Part shown: in pieces, positions 1-9,010 of the stretch
Numbering within the stretch: position 1 is the first letter of the stretch
Layout of the letters: every line of letters begins with the position of its first letter
The notes under the pieces: model-generated
What the model saw: the letters and a program-made list of their open reading frames with translations, nothing else
Told to the model about the DNA's origin: nothing
Database searches by the model: none
Assembly: GCA_913776615.1 (NCBI GenBank)
Contig: CAJYPK010000034.1
Coordinates: forward strand, 124,001 to 188,000
DNA: 64,000 bases
From: an uncultured Hymenobacter sp.
GTDB lineage: Bacteria; Bacteroidota; Bacteroidia; Cytophagales; Hymenobacteraceae
Reading direction: 5' to 3'
Position numbers and translations under genes: made by a program

Positions 1-2
1 CC

Positions 3-266
3 CAGCCCAGCATCCGGGCCAGCGCCCAGGGCTTGTTTATGATGATGACCAACGGCTTCGGGGCCGTGCTGGGCAGCTCCATCAGCGGGCTGGTGATTCA
101 GCACTACTTCACCGATGCCAGCGGCAACAAGGACTGGCACGGCATCTGGCTGGCCTTCGCGGCCTACGCGCTGGTGATTGCGGTACTGTTCGTACTCATC
201 TTCAAGCACAAGCACGAGCCGCAGGCGCTGGAGAATAAATACTCCGAACCGGCCGTGGCGGCCTAG
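3..266 (+). CDS. MFS transporter, C-terminal fragment (nucleoside:H+ symporter-like)
   Basis: Only the last 87 residues are in the window; the reading frame is open from the left edge and ends in TAG. The visible part has two hydrophobic segments, one around GAVLGSSISGLVI and one around WLAFAAYALVIAVLFVLIF, followed by a short charged cytoplasmic tail (KHKHEP). The motif with RASAQGLFMMMTNG before the first helix resembles the NupG/XapB-type nucleoside:proton symporters of the major facilitator superfamily, which sit in the inner membrane. Substrate cannot be judged from this fragment. The next gene starts 21 bases downstream on the same strand, so co-transcription is possible. Confidence 0.7.
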   Translation, partial: QPSIRASAQGLFMMMTNGFGAVLGSSISGLVIQHYFTDASGNKDWHGIWLAFAAYALVIAVLFVLIFKHKHEPQALENKYSEPAVAA

Positions 267-287
267 CGGAGCTTCTATTTTACATTC

Positions 288-1397
288 ATGATACTGACTA
301 CCCCGCCCCCGGCGGCTCTTCCAACTAGTCTCCTCCCCTACCTCGGCGAGAACTATTTCAATCCGCTGGCCTGGTTTTGCCTCACCTTCGGTACCTACCC
401 ACACCGCGAAGTTTATCAATTGCTCGACGCCGAAGCGCGGGATACGGTACTGCAAACCCTGGCCGCTTCCTTCGATTTAGCGGCTGCTACCGTTGCGCAT
501 TCCGTCTACCTGGAAAAGCAGGGCAAAGCGCCCGAGATTCAAACCTACGCGCTGAGCCTGGCCCCGCACTTACTGCTGTTTCTTTCTGACTACGATTACT
601 TTGGCGACAAAGGCGCGCTGCTGTACTACTCGCCGCACACCGACGCGACGGCGCTGGCCCAGGCGCGTGCCGCACTGGCGGGCCAGCTAAACTCGGGCAA
701 GGAGGAAAACCGGCGCATTCAGGTGCTGCGCCAAACCAGCCGGCGGCTCGATTTCTCTCCCCTACCCCTCAAAATTCCGGCCCTCGACCTCGCCACGCAC
801 TACAACGACGATTTGCTGCCCGTGCACGAGGCCATCGTGAAGCGCCTGCAAAAGCCCGACGACAAGGGCCTCGTCATCCTGCACGGCCCGCCCGGCACCG
901 GCAAAACCAGCTACATCCGCCACCTCTGCGGCCTCACCGACAAGCCCAAGCTGTTCATTCCGCCCAACCTGGCGTTGCGCATTGCCGACCCCGAGTTTAT
1001 CAACCTGCTGCACGATAACACCAACTCCATCCTGCTCATCGAGGACGCCGAGGAGCTGCTCACCAAGCGCGACGCCACCGGCAGCAACGCCGTGAGCAAC
1101 CTGCTCAACCTCAGCGACGGCCTGCTGAGCGACGGTTTTCACATCCAGATTATCTGCACCTTCAACGCCGACCTGGCCCGCATCGACAAGGCCCTGCTGC
1201 GCAAGGGCCGCCTCATCGCCTCCTACGCCTTCGAGGCGCTGGCCCAGCCCAAGGCCCAGGCGCTGGCCACTACCCTCGGCCAAACAACCCCCGTCACCGA
1301 GGCCATGACCCTGGCCGACCTCTATAACCGCGAAGACGCCACCTTCGTGAGCGAGCCCAAAAGTGGCAACCGCATCGGCTTCGGCCGCGCTAATTAA
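288..1397 (+). CDS. AAA+ family ATPase
   Basis: A 369-residue protein with a complete AAA core: Walker A GPPGTGKT at about residues 200-207, Walker B ILLIEDAE at about 248-255, a polar N in the sensor-1 position (CTFNADL, about 291-297) and an arginine-finger-like RKGR at about 305-308. Residues 1-170 form an unrecognised N-terminal region that probably determines the substrate. The arrangement resembles BCS1-like or gene-product-like single AAA ATPases that remodel proteins, but no specific target can be named. It ends 54 bases before a bidirectional terminator shared with the convergent ndk gene. Confidence 0.8.
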   Translation: MILTTPPPAALPTSLLPYLGENYFNPLAWFCLTFGTYPHREVYQLLDAEARDTVLQTLAASFDLAAATVAHSVYLEKQGKAPEIQTYALSLAPHLLLFLSDYDYFGDKGALLYYSPHTDATALAQARAALAGQLNSGKEENRRIQVLRQTSRRLDFSPLPLKIPALDLATHYNDDLLPVHEAIVKRLQKPDDKGLVILHGPPGTGKTSYIRHLCGLTDKPKLFIPPNLALRIADPEFINLLHDNTNSILLIEDAEELLTKRDATGSNAVSNLLNLSDGLLSDGFHIQIICTFNADLARIDKALLRKGRLIASYAFEALAQPKAQALATTLGQTTPVTEAMTLADLYNREDATFVSEPKSGNRIGFGRAN

Positions 1398-1445
1398 GCT
1401 CGTCAATACAAGATTAGCACAAAAAAAGTCCGGTTTGAGTATAAA

Positions 1446-1482
1446 GAAAAAGCCGCTCTGCACAATGCAGAGCGGCTTTTTT
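1446..1482. terminator. Bidirectional intrinsic terminator
   Basis: A perfect 10-bp stem (GCCGCTCTGC at 1452-1461 with its complement at 1467-1476) with a 5-base loop is flanked by A-rich sequence on the left and six T on the right. It lies between the convergent AAA ATPase and ndk genes and can stop transcription from both sides. Confidence 0.9.
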
Positions 1483-1558
1483 GCTTACAAAACGAACTCA
1501 GCCAGATAGCCAGCCCGCCGGAGGCCGGCGGGCGCATCCCCGCAATCCGTTAAATCCG

Positions 1559-1972
1559 TTAAATCTGCGATCCGAAGAAGAACTCGCCTTCGATTTGAGC
1601 GTTCTCGTCCGAGTCCGAGCCGTGCACGGCGTTGGCCTCGATGCTCTTCGCGTACTTCTTGCGGATGGTGCCTTCCTCGGCGTTGGCCGGGTTGGTGGCG
1701 CCGATGAGGGTGCGGAAGTCGGCGACGGCGTTGTCTTTCTCCAGGATGGCGGCCACGATGGGGCCGCTCGACATGTATTTTACCAGGTCGTTATAGAAAG
1801 GACGCTCTTTGTGCACGGCGTAAAACTCGCCGGCGCGCTCGGGCGTCAGGTTTACTTTTTGAAGCTCCACGATGCGGAAGCCGCCCTGCTCAATCATGCT
1901 CAGGATGCCGCCAATGTGGTTTTCGGCCACGGCGTCGGGCTTAATCATGGTGAAGGTGCGATTGGTTGCCAT
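1559..1972 (-). CDS. ndk: Nucleoside diphosphate kinase
   Basis: A 137-residue protein of the usual Ndk length that moves the gamma-phosphate from ATP to nucleoside diphosphates in the cytoplasm. The N-terminal [15 protein letters not shown] and the active-site loop NAVHGSDS (phosphorylated His117) are typical. The start at 1972 is chosen over an upstream ATG at 2032 because the family starts here and because a Bacteroidota-type -7 box lies at 2008-2015, inside the longer version. Transcription is single-gene as far as can be seen, converging on the AAA ATPase. Confidence 0.95.
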   Translation of the reverse strand: MATNRTFTMIKPDAVAENHIGGILSMIEQGGFRIVELQKVNLTPERAGEFYAVHKERPFYNDLVKYMSSGPIVAAILEKDNAVADFRTLIGATNPANAEEGTIRKKYAKSIEANAVHGSDSDENAQIEGEFFFGSQI

Positions 1973-2007
1973 TCTTTGGGGGAAATGAAAAGGGTTACTT
2001 GGAGCCG

Positions 2008-2015
2008 CAAAGGTA
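2008..2015 (-). promoter_or_regulatory. -7 promoter box (TAnnTTTG) for ndk
   Basis: TACCTTTG on the minus strand, 35 bases upstream of the ndk ATG, matches the Bacteroidota sigma-ABfr -7 consensus TAnnTTTG. The -33 TTG element was not verified. Confidence 0.6.
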
Positions 2016-2159
2016 GGGCCGCCGCGGGGCAAGCGCCCGAACCTTCCCCCATGGTTTGATTGTTGAAACCTAATTCATACCGACCTTTGTCGGCCCGTTT
2101 GCGTCAGCTTAGCTGGTTGGCGCTTTTTCAAGTGCATTCGTAGGCCATTCACGTCGTCG

Positions 2160-3215
2160 ATGTTCCCTTCCGTATCCGAGTTGCAAGCGCTGCTGGCCCA
2201 GCCCCGGCAGATTTTTATCACCACCCACCACAAGCCCGACGCTGATGCCCTGGGCTCGTCGCTGGCCTGGGCCGCGTACCTCAAGAAAAAAGGCCACTCC
2301 GTGACGGTCGTCACGCCCTCCGACTACCCGGCGTTCCTCAACTGGATGCAGGGCAACGACGAGGTAGTGGTGTACGAGCCGCGCCACAACGACCGGCAGG
2401 TGCGCGACCTCGTCAACCGCGCCGAGCTCATTTTCTGCCTCGATTTCAACTGCCTGGGCCGCATCAACGAGCTGGGTGAGTACGTGCGCCGGGCCCCGGG
2501 CACCAAGGTGCTCATCGACCACCACCAGCGCCCCGAGGACTTTGCCGACGTCAGTTTCTCCGACCCTAAGGCGGCGGCCACGGCCGAGCTGATTTTCGAG
2601 ATTATCCGCGCCCTCGGCGACCAGGACCTCATCGACCAGGGCATGGGCGAGGCGCTCTACGCCGGCATCATGACCGACACGGGCTCGTTTCGGCACCCCA
2701 GCACTTCGCGCAACGTGCACCTCATCATCGCCGAGCTGCTGAACGCCAACATCGACCTGGCCTCGGTGCACCGCCGCATCTACGATTCGCACTCCGAAAT
2801 CCGGCTGCGCTTCCTGGGCTACATCCTGAAGGACAAGCTCACGGTACTGCGCGAGTACAACACGGCCTACATCGCCGTGACCAAGGAGGAGCTGCGCGAG
2901 TACGAAAGCAAAACCGGCGACACCGAAGGGCTGGTCAACTACGCGCTGAGCATCGAGGGTATTGTGCTGGCGGCCGTGTTCATCGACCGCACCTCGGCGG
3001 TTAAAATCTCGTTCCGCTCGGTGGGCGACTTCTCGGTGAGCGATTTCTCGCGCAACCATTTCGACGGCGGCGGGCACCACAACGCCTCGGGCGGCGTGAG
3101 CCACGACTCGCTCGACGCTACCGTGGAGCGCTTCGTGGGCCTGCTGCCCCAGTACCAGGCCCAGTTGCTGGGTACGCCGGCCGTACCCGTAGCAGTTGCG
3201 CCGCCCGTCGCCTAA
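2160..3215 (+). CDS. nrnA: DHH/DHHA1 phosphoesterase, NrnA-type (nanoRNase / pAp phosphatase)
   Basis: A 351-residue protein of the DHH superfamily. The N-terminal domain has the metal-binding HKPDADA (about 24-30), LDFN (about 95-98) and DHH (120-122) motifs; the C-terminal DHHA1 domain has the substrate motif FDGGGHHNASG (about 301-311). Family members degrade 2-5-nt RNA and often dephosphorylate 3'-phosphoadenosine 5'-phosphate, with Mn2+. The gene is divergent from ndk, about 190 bases away, and is followed at 41 bases by an FKBP gene. Assignment to NrnA rather than another DHH phosphodiesterase rests on length and domain order. Confidence 0.85.
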   Translation: MFPSVSELQALLAQPRQIFITTHHKPDADALGSSLAWAAYLKKKGHSVTVVTPSDYPAFLNWMQGNDEVVVYEPRHNDRQVRDLVNRAELIFCLDFNCLGRINELGEYVRRAPGTKVLIDHHQRPEDFADVSFSDPKAAATAELIFEIIRALGDQDLIDQGMGEALYAGIMTDTGSFRHPSTSRNVHLIIAELLNANIDLASVHRRIYDSHSEIRLRFLGYILKDKLTVLREYNTAYIAVTKEELREYESKTGDTEGLVNYALSIEGIVLAAVFIDRTSAVKISFRSVGDFSVSDFSRNHFDGGGHHNASGGVSHDSLDATVERFVGLLPQYQAQLLGTPAVPVAVAPPVA

Positions 3216-3256
3216 CTTTGGGGCGGGTTCTGTCTTTATTCCAATTTTAGTTTTTC

Positions 3257-4255
3257 ATGCAATTTTCTTTCCGGCCCGGCGCGGCCCGGCACCTGGCCCT
3301 GGCGGCGGGCGTGCTCAGCGCAGCTTCCTTCCTGTCATCGTGCAATAAAGGCGGCGGCGACTATGCCAAGACCAAGTCGGGCATCGAGTACAAGATCTTC
3401 AAAAAAGACGGCTCCAGCTACTCGCCCCGCGAGGTAGCCGGCGGCGAAGATGCCACCTACAAGGACCGCGTGGGCAAGGTGATGTCGGCCCACATCGAGT
3501 ACCGTACGGCCGGCGACTCGGTGATGATGAAGTCGCGCGAGCGGCAATTTGGCATTCCGGTGCGCATTCCGCTCGAAGCCCTCACCGCCAAGCAGCTGGG
3601 CGCTGAGCCCGAGGCCTTCGCCCTGCTTCAGCCCGGCGACAGCGGCGTGTTCCGCTTCAACGCCGACACGCTCTACAAGCGCAATGCCCACCAGCTGGCC
3701 CCGGCCAACCTGAAGAAAAAAGGCAACTACATCATCCTCACGGTAAAGGCTGTGGCCCTGCAAACCCGCGAAGCCGCGATGGCCGAAGCCATGGCCGACC
3801 AGCAGAAGATGATGGCCGAGCAACAGCGCCAGATGCGCGCTTACGCCGAAACCCAGGACAAGGCTGACGACGCTACCCTGCAGGAGTACATCAAGAAAAA
3901 CAACCTGACCAACGCCAAGAAAGACCCCAGCGGCGTGTACATCATCACCACGCAGCCCGGCACCGGCGCCAACGCCAAAGCCGGCCAGACGGTGACCGTG
4001 CAGTACCGCGGAGCCCTGCTCGATGGCAAGGAGTTTGACTCCAGCGCCAAGCACGGCGGCCAGCCGTTCTCGTTCCCGCTGGGCCGCGGCCAGGTGATTC
4101 CGGGCTGGGATGCGGCCCTGGCGCAGCTCAACAAGGGCAGCAAGGCGACCATCCTCATCCCGTCGTCGCTGGCCTACGGCAAGCAGGGCTCGCCGCCCGC
4201 CATCCCCGCCAATTCGCCCCTGCGCTTCGACATCGAAGTGACGGACGTGAAATAA
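3257..4255 (+). CDS. FKBP-type peptidyl-prolyl isomerase, lipoprotein
   Basis: A 332-residue protein with a signal peptide ending in a lipobox (LSSC, Cys29), so probably anchored in the outer or inner membrane facing the periplasm. A first region (about 35-175) with repeated Asp/Gly strands is shared with the downstream paralogue. A charged helical linker rich in Met, Gln and Ala (about 175-210) leads to an FKBP domain (about 225-332) containing VTVQYRGALLDG, FDSS, PGWDAAL and the final LRFDIEVTDV. It likely assists folding of secreted proteins. It is followed by a terminator and then a second FKBP gene, a tandem duplication. Confidence 0.88.
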   Translation: MQFSFRPGAARHLALAAGVLSAASFLSSCNKGGGDYAKTKSGIEYKIFKKDGSSYSPREVAGGEDATYKDRVGKVMSAHIEYRTAGDSVMMKSRERQFGIPVRIPLEALTAKQLGAEPEAFALLQPGDSGVFRFNADTLYKRNAHQLAPANLKKKGNYIILTVKAVALQTREAAMAEAMADQQKMMAEQQRQMRAYAETQDKADDATLQEYIKKNNLTNAKKDPSGVYIITTQPGTGANAKAGQTVTVQYRGALLDGKEFDSSAKHGGQPFSFPLGRGQVIPGWDAALAQLNKGSKATILIPSSLAYGKQGSPPAIPANSPLRFDIEVTDVK

Positions 4256-4282
4256 GCGCTCACCCCGACGTGTACGTATACT

Positions 4283-4315
4283 GCCGCCGCGCCATCTGGC
4301 GCGGCGGTTTTGTTT
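4283..4315 (+). terminator. Intrinsic terminator between the two FKBP genes
   Basis: An 11-bp GC-rich stem (from GCCGCCGCGCCA) with a very tight loop is followed by TTTTGTTT, 28 bases after the first FKBP stop codon. Confidence 0.75.
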
Positions 4316-4328
4316 AGCCCTCACCCCA

Positions 4329-5405
4329 ATGCATTTTCGTTTTCTTCTGCCGCTGGCCGCCCTGCCGGCGCTAGCCCAGGCCCAGACCACCACGCCCACT
4401 GCCGGCTTCGAGCGGCTGCCCAGCGGCACCGAGTACCGGCTGTTTCGGCGCGACGCGGCGGGGCGCTACGCGCCCCGGCCGCTGGCGGCCGCGCCCAGCC
4501 CCACCGATACCTCGCGGGCCGGCCAGTTTATGCTCGTGCACCTGAGCTACCTCACGGGCCGCGACTCGGTACTGCAAAGCTCGCGGCAGCTGGCCCACGG
4601 CCAGCCGGTACCCGTACCGGTGCCCACCGGCTTCCGTAAGGGCTCGCCCGAAGAGGCGTTGGCCATTTTGCAACCCGGCGACAGCGCCATATTCCGCCTG
4701 CCGGCCGATTCGCTGTTTCGGGGCCGGCCGGTGCCGGCCGAGCTGCGACGCGGCGGCAACGTGCTCGTACTGCAAGCCACCGCCGTGCGGCAGGTAGACC
4801 AGGCCACGGCCATGGCCGCTGCCCAGCGCATTCAGCAGGATGTGCAGGCTGAGCAGCAGCGCCGCGCCCGCGCCCACCAAGCCGAGCAAACGCTCAAGGA
4901 CAACACGGCCATCGCCGATTACATCAAGGCCAACGACTTGACGGGCAAGGCCCAGAAGACGCCCGGCGGTACGTGGTACGTCATCACCAAGCGCGGCACC
5001 GGGCCGCTGCCCCAGGCCGGGCAGACCGTGAGCGTGCGCTACCGCGGCACGGTGCTGGCCACCGGCAAGGAGTTCGACTCGTCGGACAAGCACGGCGGCA
5101 CGCCCTTCGAGTTTACACTGGGCGCGGGGCAGGTAATTCAGGGCTGGGACCAGGGCATTGCGATGCTGCCCAAGGGTAGCTCGGCCATGCTCATTATTCC
5201 TTCGACGCTGGCCTACGGCTCCCGGGGGGCCGGGGCCGACATCCCCGCCGACGCCAGCCTGCGCTTCGACGTGGAGCTGGTGGATGTGAAGGGCAAGGCG
5301 ACCGCGGCGGCGGCCACCACCGCTAAGCCGGCTGCCAAGCCGGCGGCTAAAGGCAAGGCCAAGCCCGGCGTGAAAGCTGCGCCGCGCAAAGCCGTTAAGA
5401 AATAG
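4329..5405 (+). CDS. FKBP-type peptidyl-prolyl isomerase, secreted, with Lys/Ala-rich tail
   Basis: A 358-residue paralogue of the gene just upstream, with the same order: N-terminal domain, Gln/Ala-rich helix and FKBP domain (VSVRYRGTVLATG, EFDSSDKHGG, IQGWDQGI, LRFDVELVDV). It differs in having a plain signal peptide (ALAQAQ) with no lipobox cysteine, so it is probably soluble in the periplasm, and in carrying a 40-residue tail of Lys, Ala and Pro repeats. The basic tail is low-complexity and may bind anionic surfaces, which is inference only. A terminator follows 25 bases downstream. Confidence 0.88.
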   Translation: MHFRFLLPLAALPALAQAQTTTPTAGFERLPSGTEYRLFRRDAAGRYAPRPLAAAPSPTDTSRAGQFMLVHLSYLTGRDSVLQSSRQLAHGQPVPVPVPTGFRKGSPEEALAILQPGDSAIFRLPADSLFRGRPVPAELRRGGNVLVLQATAVRQVDQATAMAAAQRIQQDVQAEQQRRARAHQAEQTLKDNTAIADYIKANDLTGKAQKTPGGTWYVITKRGTGPLPQAGQTVSVRYRGTVLATGKEFDSSDKHGGTPFEFTLGAGQVIQGWDQGIAMLPKGSSAMLIIPSTLAYGSRGAGADIPADASLRFDVELVDVKGKATAAAATTAKPAAKPAAKGKAKPGVKAAPRKAVKK

Positions 5406-5430
5406 CTGTTAGATACGCACTGCGTCCTAA

Positions 5431-5468
5431 GGGCCGGGGTTGGGGTTTCACCCGGCTCCGGCCCTTTT
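5431..5468 (+). terminator. Intrinsic terminator after the second FKBP gene
   Basis: GGGCCGG at 5431-5437 pairs with CCGGCCC at 5458-5464, followed directly by TTTT. Confidence 0.75.
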
Positions 5469-5553
5469 GTTTGGTGTAAGCACCTGTTAATTGTGATGCG
5501 AGGCCGGGTGGGAAGCGTTCACCAAGGAACTGTCTACGCTGGGTAGCTCAGTT

Positions 5554-5631
5554 GTCATTGCGAGCGCAGCGAAGCAATCGCACCCACATACGGTTCAACA
5601 GGTGCGATTGCTTCGCTGCGCTCGCAATGAC
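5554..5631. repeat. Long palindromic intergenic repeat (GTCATTGCGAGC family), copy 1
   Basis: Two 31-base arms that are perfectly complementary (5554-5584 and 5601-5631) surround a 16-base spacer. Each arm contains the GCGAGCGCAGCGAAGCAAT core. A related copy with diverged ends lies at 62079-62161. It sits between the convergent FKBP and recO genes. There is no transposase nearby. Elements of this look are common between genes in many bacteria and are likely non-autonomous. Confidence 0.85.
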
Positions 5632-5683
5632 GGGTTGGGGTGAGCCCGCTGAGTTAAACAGCTTTACCAACTAGAGACCAATA

Positions 5684-6412
5684 CTAACTACTCAGTACCT
5701 CGCTCAGCACTTCCAGCGACTTTACCTCGCCCAGGCCCTCGACGTGGAGCTGGTAGTAGCGAATGACGACGGCCAGCAGTTCGCGGCGCACCTGGCCGTT
5801 GGGGATGCTGGCGGCGGCCGGCGTGCGCAGCAGCTCGTCGAAATAGTGCTCGAACTCGCGCAGGCGCAGCGTGGCCGGGCCGCTGCCGAAGTAGCTGCCG
5901 GTGGGGGCTGGGCCAGCCATCGCCACCTGGTCGATCAGCTCGGCCCCGGTTTCAATGCCGAAGCCCAGGTAGCCAGCCAAGTGCAGCAAAAAGAGCAGGG
6001 CAAAATTTTCGGTACCCACCTCCTGCTGGTCGAAGGTGAGAATGGAATCGTGCAGGAAGCGAAACAGCGAGACGTTTTCCTCTTCCTCGCGCACCGACTT
6101 ACTCAGCACCTCGCTCAGAAACAGCGCCACGCTGCTTTTGCGCACGTCGTAGGGCAGCGAGCGAAACGGCTCGGCGCAGCGAAACTCGGCCAGCCGGGTA
6201 AGGGTGCCGCCGCCCTGCCGCGGCACGTAGGCCACGAGCTCCAGCAAGGTGAGCGGCTGAAACAAGGCAATGCGCCCCGGCGGCTTGGCCCGGCGCACAC
6301 CATTGACGAGGTAGCTCTGCACCCCGCGCCGCTCGGTATAGATGCGGGCGATAATGCTGGTTTCGCGGTACTTGAGATAGCTCAGGACGATGCCGCGGGT
6401 TTTGATGAGCAT
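5684..6412 (-). CDS. recO: DNA repair protein RecO
   Basis: A 242-residue protein starting MLIKTRGIVLSYLKYRETS, the typical RecO N-terminal OB-fold, followed by a helical C-terminal half. RecO loads RecA onto SSB-coated single strands in the RecFOR pathway and anneals complementary strands. The four zinc-binding cysteines found in some RecO proteins are absent (only one Cys, in FRCAEP). The gene is the last of a minus-strand run with tdk and porZ. The interval between it and porZ is filled by an inverted simple repeat that starts within a few bases of the recO ATG. Confidence 0.92.
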   Translation of the reverse strand: MLIKTRGIVLSYLKYRETSIIARIYTERRGVQSYLVNGVRRAKPPGRIALFQPLTLLELVAYVPRQGGGTLTRLAEFRCAEPFRSLPYDVRKSSVALFLSEVLSKSVREEEENVSLFRFLHDSILTFDQQEVGTENFALLFLLHLAGYLGFGIETGAELIDQVAMAGPAPTGSYFGSGPATLRLREFEHYFDELLRTPAAASIPNGQVRRELLAVVIRYYQLHVEGLGEVKSLEVLSEVLSS

Positions 6413-6416
6413 TTGG

Positions 6417-6583
6417 TTGAGTTATAAGTTATGAATTAGAAGTTATGAGTTGAAGTCATGGCTAGATTAGGAGTCAAAGTCAACTCATACTACCACGCCC
6501 GGCGCATCCGCTGCCTGCACGGACCAGAGTCATGGCTACCCCAAAAGCCAACTCATAACTTCTAATTCATAACTCATAACTCC
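6417..6583. repeat. Inverted simple-repeat spacer (locus A) between porZ and recO
   Basis: Arms of 32 bases (6421-6452 and 6549-6580) of degenerate GTTATGAGTT-type units are complementary with one mismatch. The roughly 95-base centre contains the direct repeat AGTCATGGCTA (6454-6464, 6528-6538) and no gene. The right arm runs over the porZ stop codon (6574-6576). The same arm type returns at 43949-44237. Confidence 0.8.
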
Positions 6584-8961
6584 CTTCCTAGTACGGCAAC
6601 TTTGCTGACGCAGGTATTTTTGCCCTGGGCGTCGGCGGTAAGCACCAGGTACACGCCCGAGCGAACGCGGCGGCCGTCGGCGTCGGTGAGGTTCCAGGTG
6701 ACGGTGCCGCCGGCGGCGCGGGTGCTGTATACGAGGTGGCCAGCCACGTCGGTGATGCGCACCTGGGCGTTATCGACCACGCCCCGGATGCCTACGGTCC
6801 CCGTGAAGTCGGACCGCACGGGGTTGGGCGATACCTGGGCGCAGCTGGGCGAGCCCTCGGTAACGCTGGCCGAACCCTGGTAGCTGACGAGGCCTGCATC
6901 GGTAGCCACGAAAACCTCGCCGGTTTTATCGTTCACGGCTATGTCCACGATGCTGTTGCTGGGCAAGGGCGAGTTGGCGGTGGTGAAATTGAGCAGGGCC
7001 TCAGTCGCGTCTTCGTTGAAGAGCCAGAGGCCGTTGGGGGTACCAAACCATTTGCGGTTGGCCCCGTCGACGGCAATGCAACGCACCGTTTCGCTGTAGA
7101 GCGCCTGATAGCCGGCGCCCACCCCGCGGGTCACCAGGGGGCGGTCGAAATCCACGTACTGCGTATTGTTGGCCCCCGCGCTCACCAGCTGGCCGGGGTC
7201 GTTGTACACGGCCACGCCCGTCGCCGTACCCGCCCAGATGGCCCCGCGACGGTCGCGCACCACGGTGTAGAGTAGGTTATTGGGCAAGCCAGTGCGGTCG
7301 GAGGGGCTGGTAGCATTGAAATAAAATGCCCGCCGGCTGGCCGTGTCGTAGGCTACCACGCCCTGCCCCCCCTTGCGCGACTGCGTAGCCCAGGGGTTGC
7401 CGAAGTTATCAACCGTCACGCGATCAAGGTTTTCAAACCCGGTATAGGCGGGCACCGAGAACCACGTATTGTTGGCCGGCCGAAAGCGGAACAAGCCCGG
7501 CACCCCGCTCAATTGATGCCGGTTGACTACCCACAGCCGGCCGGTACCGGGTTCGGCGGCCACGTCGGTGATGCGCACGAAATCGGGGTAGTTGGGGTCG
7601 CTGGTGGGCAGCGCGCTGCGAATGGGTGCCCCCGGCGTACCCTGGGTAAAGCGCTGAAACTGCCCCGGACCTTTCCACGCGAGCAGGCCGTTGCCGTAGC
7701 TAGCCACGTACAGCGTACCATCGGGCGTGCGGGCGCCGTGCGATACGTCGAGCAGATTGGGGTAGTCGCTCGCGCCGTAGGCCGTACTGGTGTAGTTGGT
7801 CCACTGTCGGTCTTTGTATTCGTAAAACCCGTTGCGGCTGCCAAACTGCAAGCCGTTGTCGCCCGAGTAGCCGCCACTAAATACATCCACTGTATTGGTC
7901 GCCGCATCGGCGGTCAAACCATAGTTGCTGATGCGCTCGGGGGCGTTGGGCAACACAATTTCGGGGCTGGCCGTGAGCGAGGCAAAGCGCAGTAAGCCAC
8001 GGTCGTAACTAGCCACGTAGTACGTTCCATCGGCCTCGGCCAAGGCGTCGGATACGAGACTGCCCACCGCCGACGTAGGCAGCACGTCGGCCACCGCCCC
8101 GGTTTTGGCGTCGAAGCGGCGGAGCGGGCTGCCCGCGAAGGCCACCAGCAGTACGCCCGCGCTGGGTCGCAGCTGGCGGATTTCCCCACCCTGGCTGCCC
8201 GCCGCGAAGCGCCAGGCGCGAGCCGTGCCCACGCCGGCCAGGTAGTCGAGGCCCCGATTGCTGCTCCCCGCCACCAGGTGGCCACGGTAGGCCACTAATT
8301 GGGTATAGAGCTGGGAGGAATTGGCGGGGTTAGGCCTTTCGGTAGTCCAGTTGCGGTAGTCGAGCAGATTTATGGCCGAGCTGAGGCGCCCGCGCAGCAC
8401 CCCCGCCGACGTGGCGGCGTAAATGGTGTCGTGGAGCACGGCCGTCGCGTAGGCCGTAATTACCTGGCCGCCCGGCCCGATGGCGCTGTACGTATCGCGC
8501 ACTTCGCGGCGCGCCAGGTCGAGTACTACTACGCCCAGGTTGGTGCTCACGTAGGCCAGGCCGTTGTAAGCCTGCACCCGGTACACCGTTTTAACGCCCT
8601 GGCTGGCTTTGCGCAGCAGGTCGCTCACGTTGCGCACCTGGCCCCCGTCCCCCACGATGTCGAGGTTGCCGTTGCGGTAAGCCACCACCAGCTGGGCCGA
8701 GGCTGAGTCGTAGGCCAGCGCGGCCACCCCCACGTCGTTGAGGCCATCGCGGCGCGACAAAAACTGCGTAGTATGCAGCGTTTTATCGTAGAAATAAAAA
8801 GACGACTCATCGGCCACGTACAGGCGGTTGCCAGCCGAGGCCAGGCCCTGCGGGTGCCGGGCCGGCAGGTGCAGCTGCCAGTCGCCGTAAGCGGCTTGGC
8901 CCCAGGCCCGCGCCATCGGCAACATTCCTACTACAAGAAACCAAGCGGAAAAACGGGGCAT
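6574..8961 (-). CDS. porZ: PorZ-like two-beta-propeller protein of the type IX secretion system
   Basis: A 795-residue secreted protein with an N-terminal signal peptide (cleavage near AWGQ), many propeller blades of the two-component-regulator type (repeated W/GT-x-N/G-L-xx-Y/W patterns such as IWAGTATGVAVYND and RKWFGTPNGLWLFN), and a C-terminal beta-sandwich T9SS sorting domain beginning around SPNPVRSDF. PorZ in Porphyromonas has two propellers plus a sorting domain and helps attach anionic lipopolysaccharide to T9SS cargo at the cell surface; the length here is close to it. The last residues (REL) are encoded by the adjoining simple repeat, so the native C-terminus was probably at KVAVL. 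Confidence 0.75.
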   Translation of the reverse strand: MPRFSAWFLVVGMLPMARAWGQAAYGDWQLHLPARHPQGLASAGNRLYVADESSFYFYDKTLHTTQFLSRRDGLNDVGVAALAYDSASAQLVVAYRNGNLDIVGDGGQVRNVSDLLRKASQGVKTVYRVQAYNGLAYVSTNLGVVVLDLARREVRDTYSAIGPGGQVITAYATAVLHDTIYAATSAGVLRGRLSSAINLLDYRNWTTERPNPANSSQLYTQLVAYRGHLVAGSSNRGLDYLAGVGTARAWRFAAGSQGGEIRQLRPSAGVLLVAFAGSPLRRFDAKTGAVADVLPTSAVGSLVSDALAEADGTYYVASYDRGLLRFASLTASPEIVLPNAPERISNYGLTADAATNTVDVFSGGYSGDNGLQFGSRNGFYEYKDRQWTNYTSTAYGASDYPNLLDVSHGARTPDGTLYVASYGNGLLAWKGPGQFQRFTQGTPGAPIRSALPTSDPNYPDFVRITDVAAEPGTGRLWVVNRHQLSGVPGLFRFRPANNTWFSVPAYTGFENLDRVTVDNFGNPWATQSRKGGQGVVAYDTASRRAFYFNATSPSDRTGLPNNLLYTVVRDRRGAIWAGTATGVAVYNDPGQLVSAGANNTQYVDFDRPLVTRGVGAGYQALYSETVRCIAVDGANRKWFGTPNGLWLFNEDATEALLNFTTANSPLPSNSIVDIAVNDKTGEVFVATDAGLVSYQGSASVTEGSPSCAQVSPNPVRSDFTGTVGIRGVVDNAQVRITDVAGHLVYSTRAAGGTVTWNLTDADGRRVRSGVYLVLTADAQGKNTCVSKVAVLGREL

Positions 8962-9010
8962 ATGCGGGAATGATGGGTACTAAAACAAGCAGTTAGCGGG
9001 GAAGCATTGG

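Noticed and set aside
1481-2059. Plus-strand ORF of 192 codons over ndk
   Set aside because: It is the antisense shadow of ndk in GC-rich DNA; the minus strand has the full kinase motifs.
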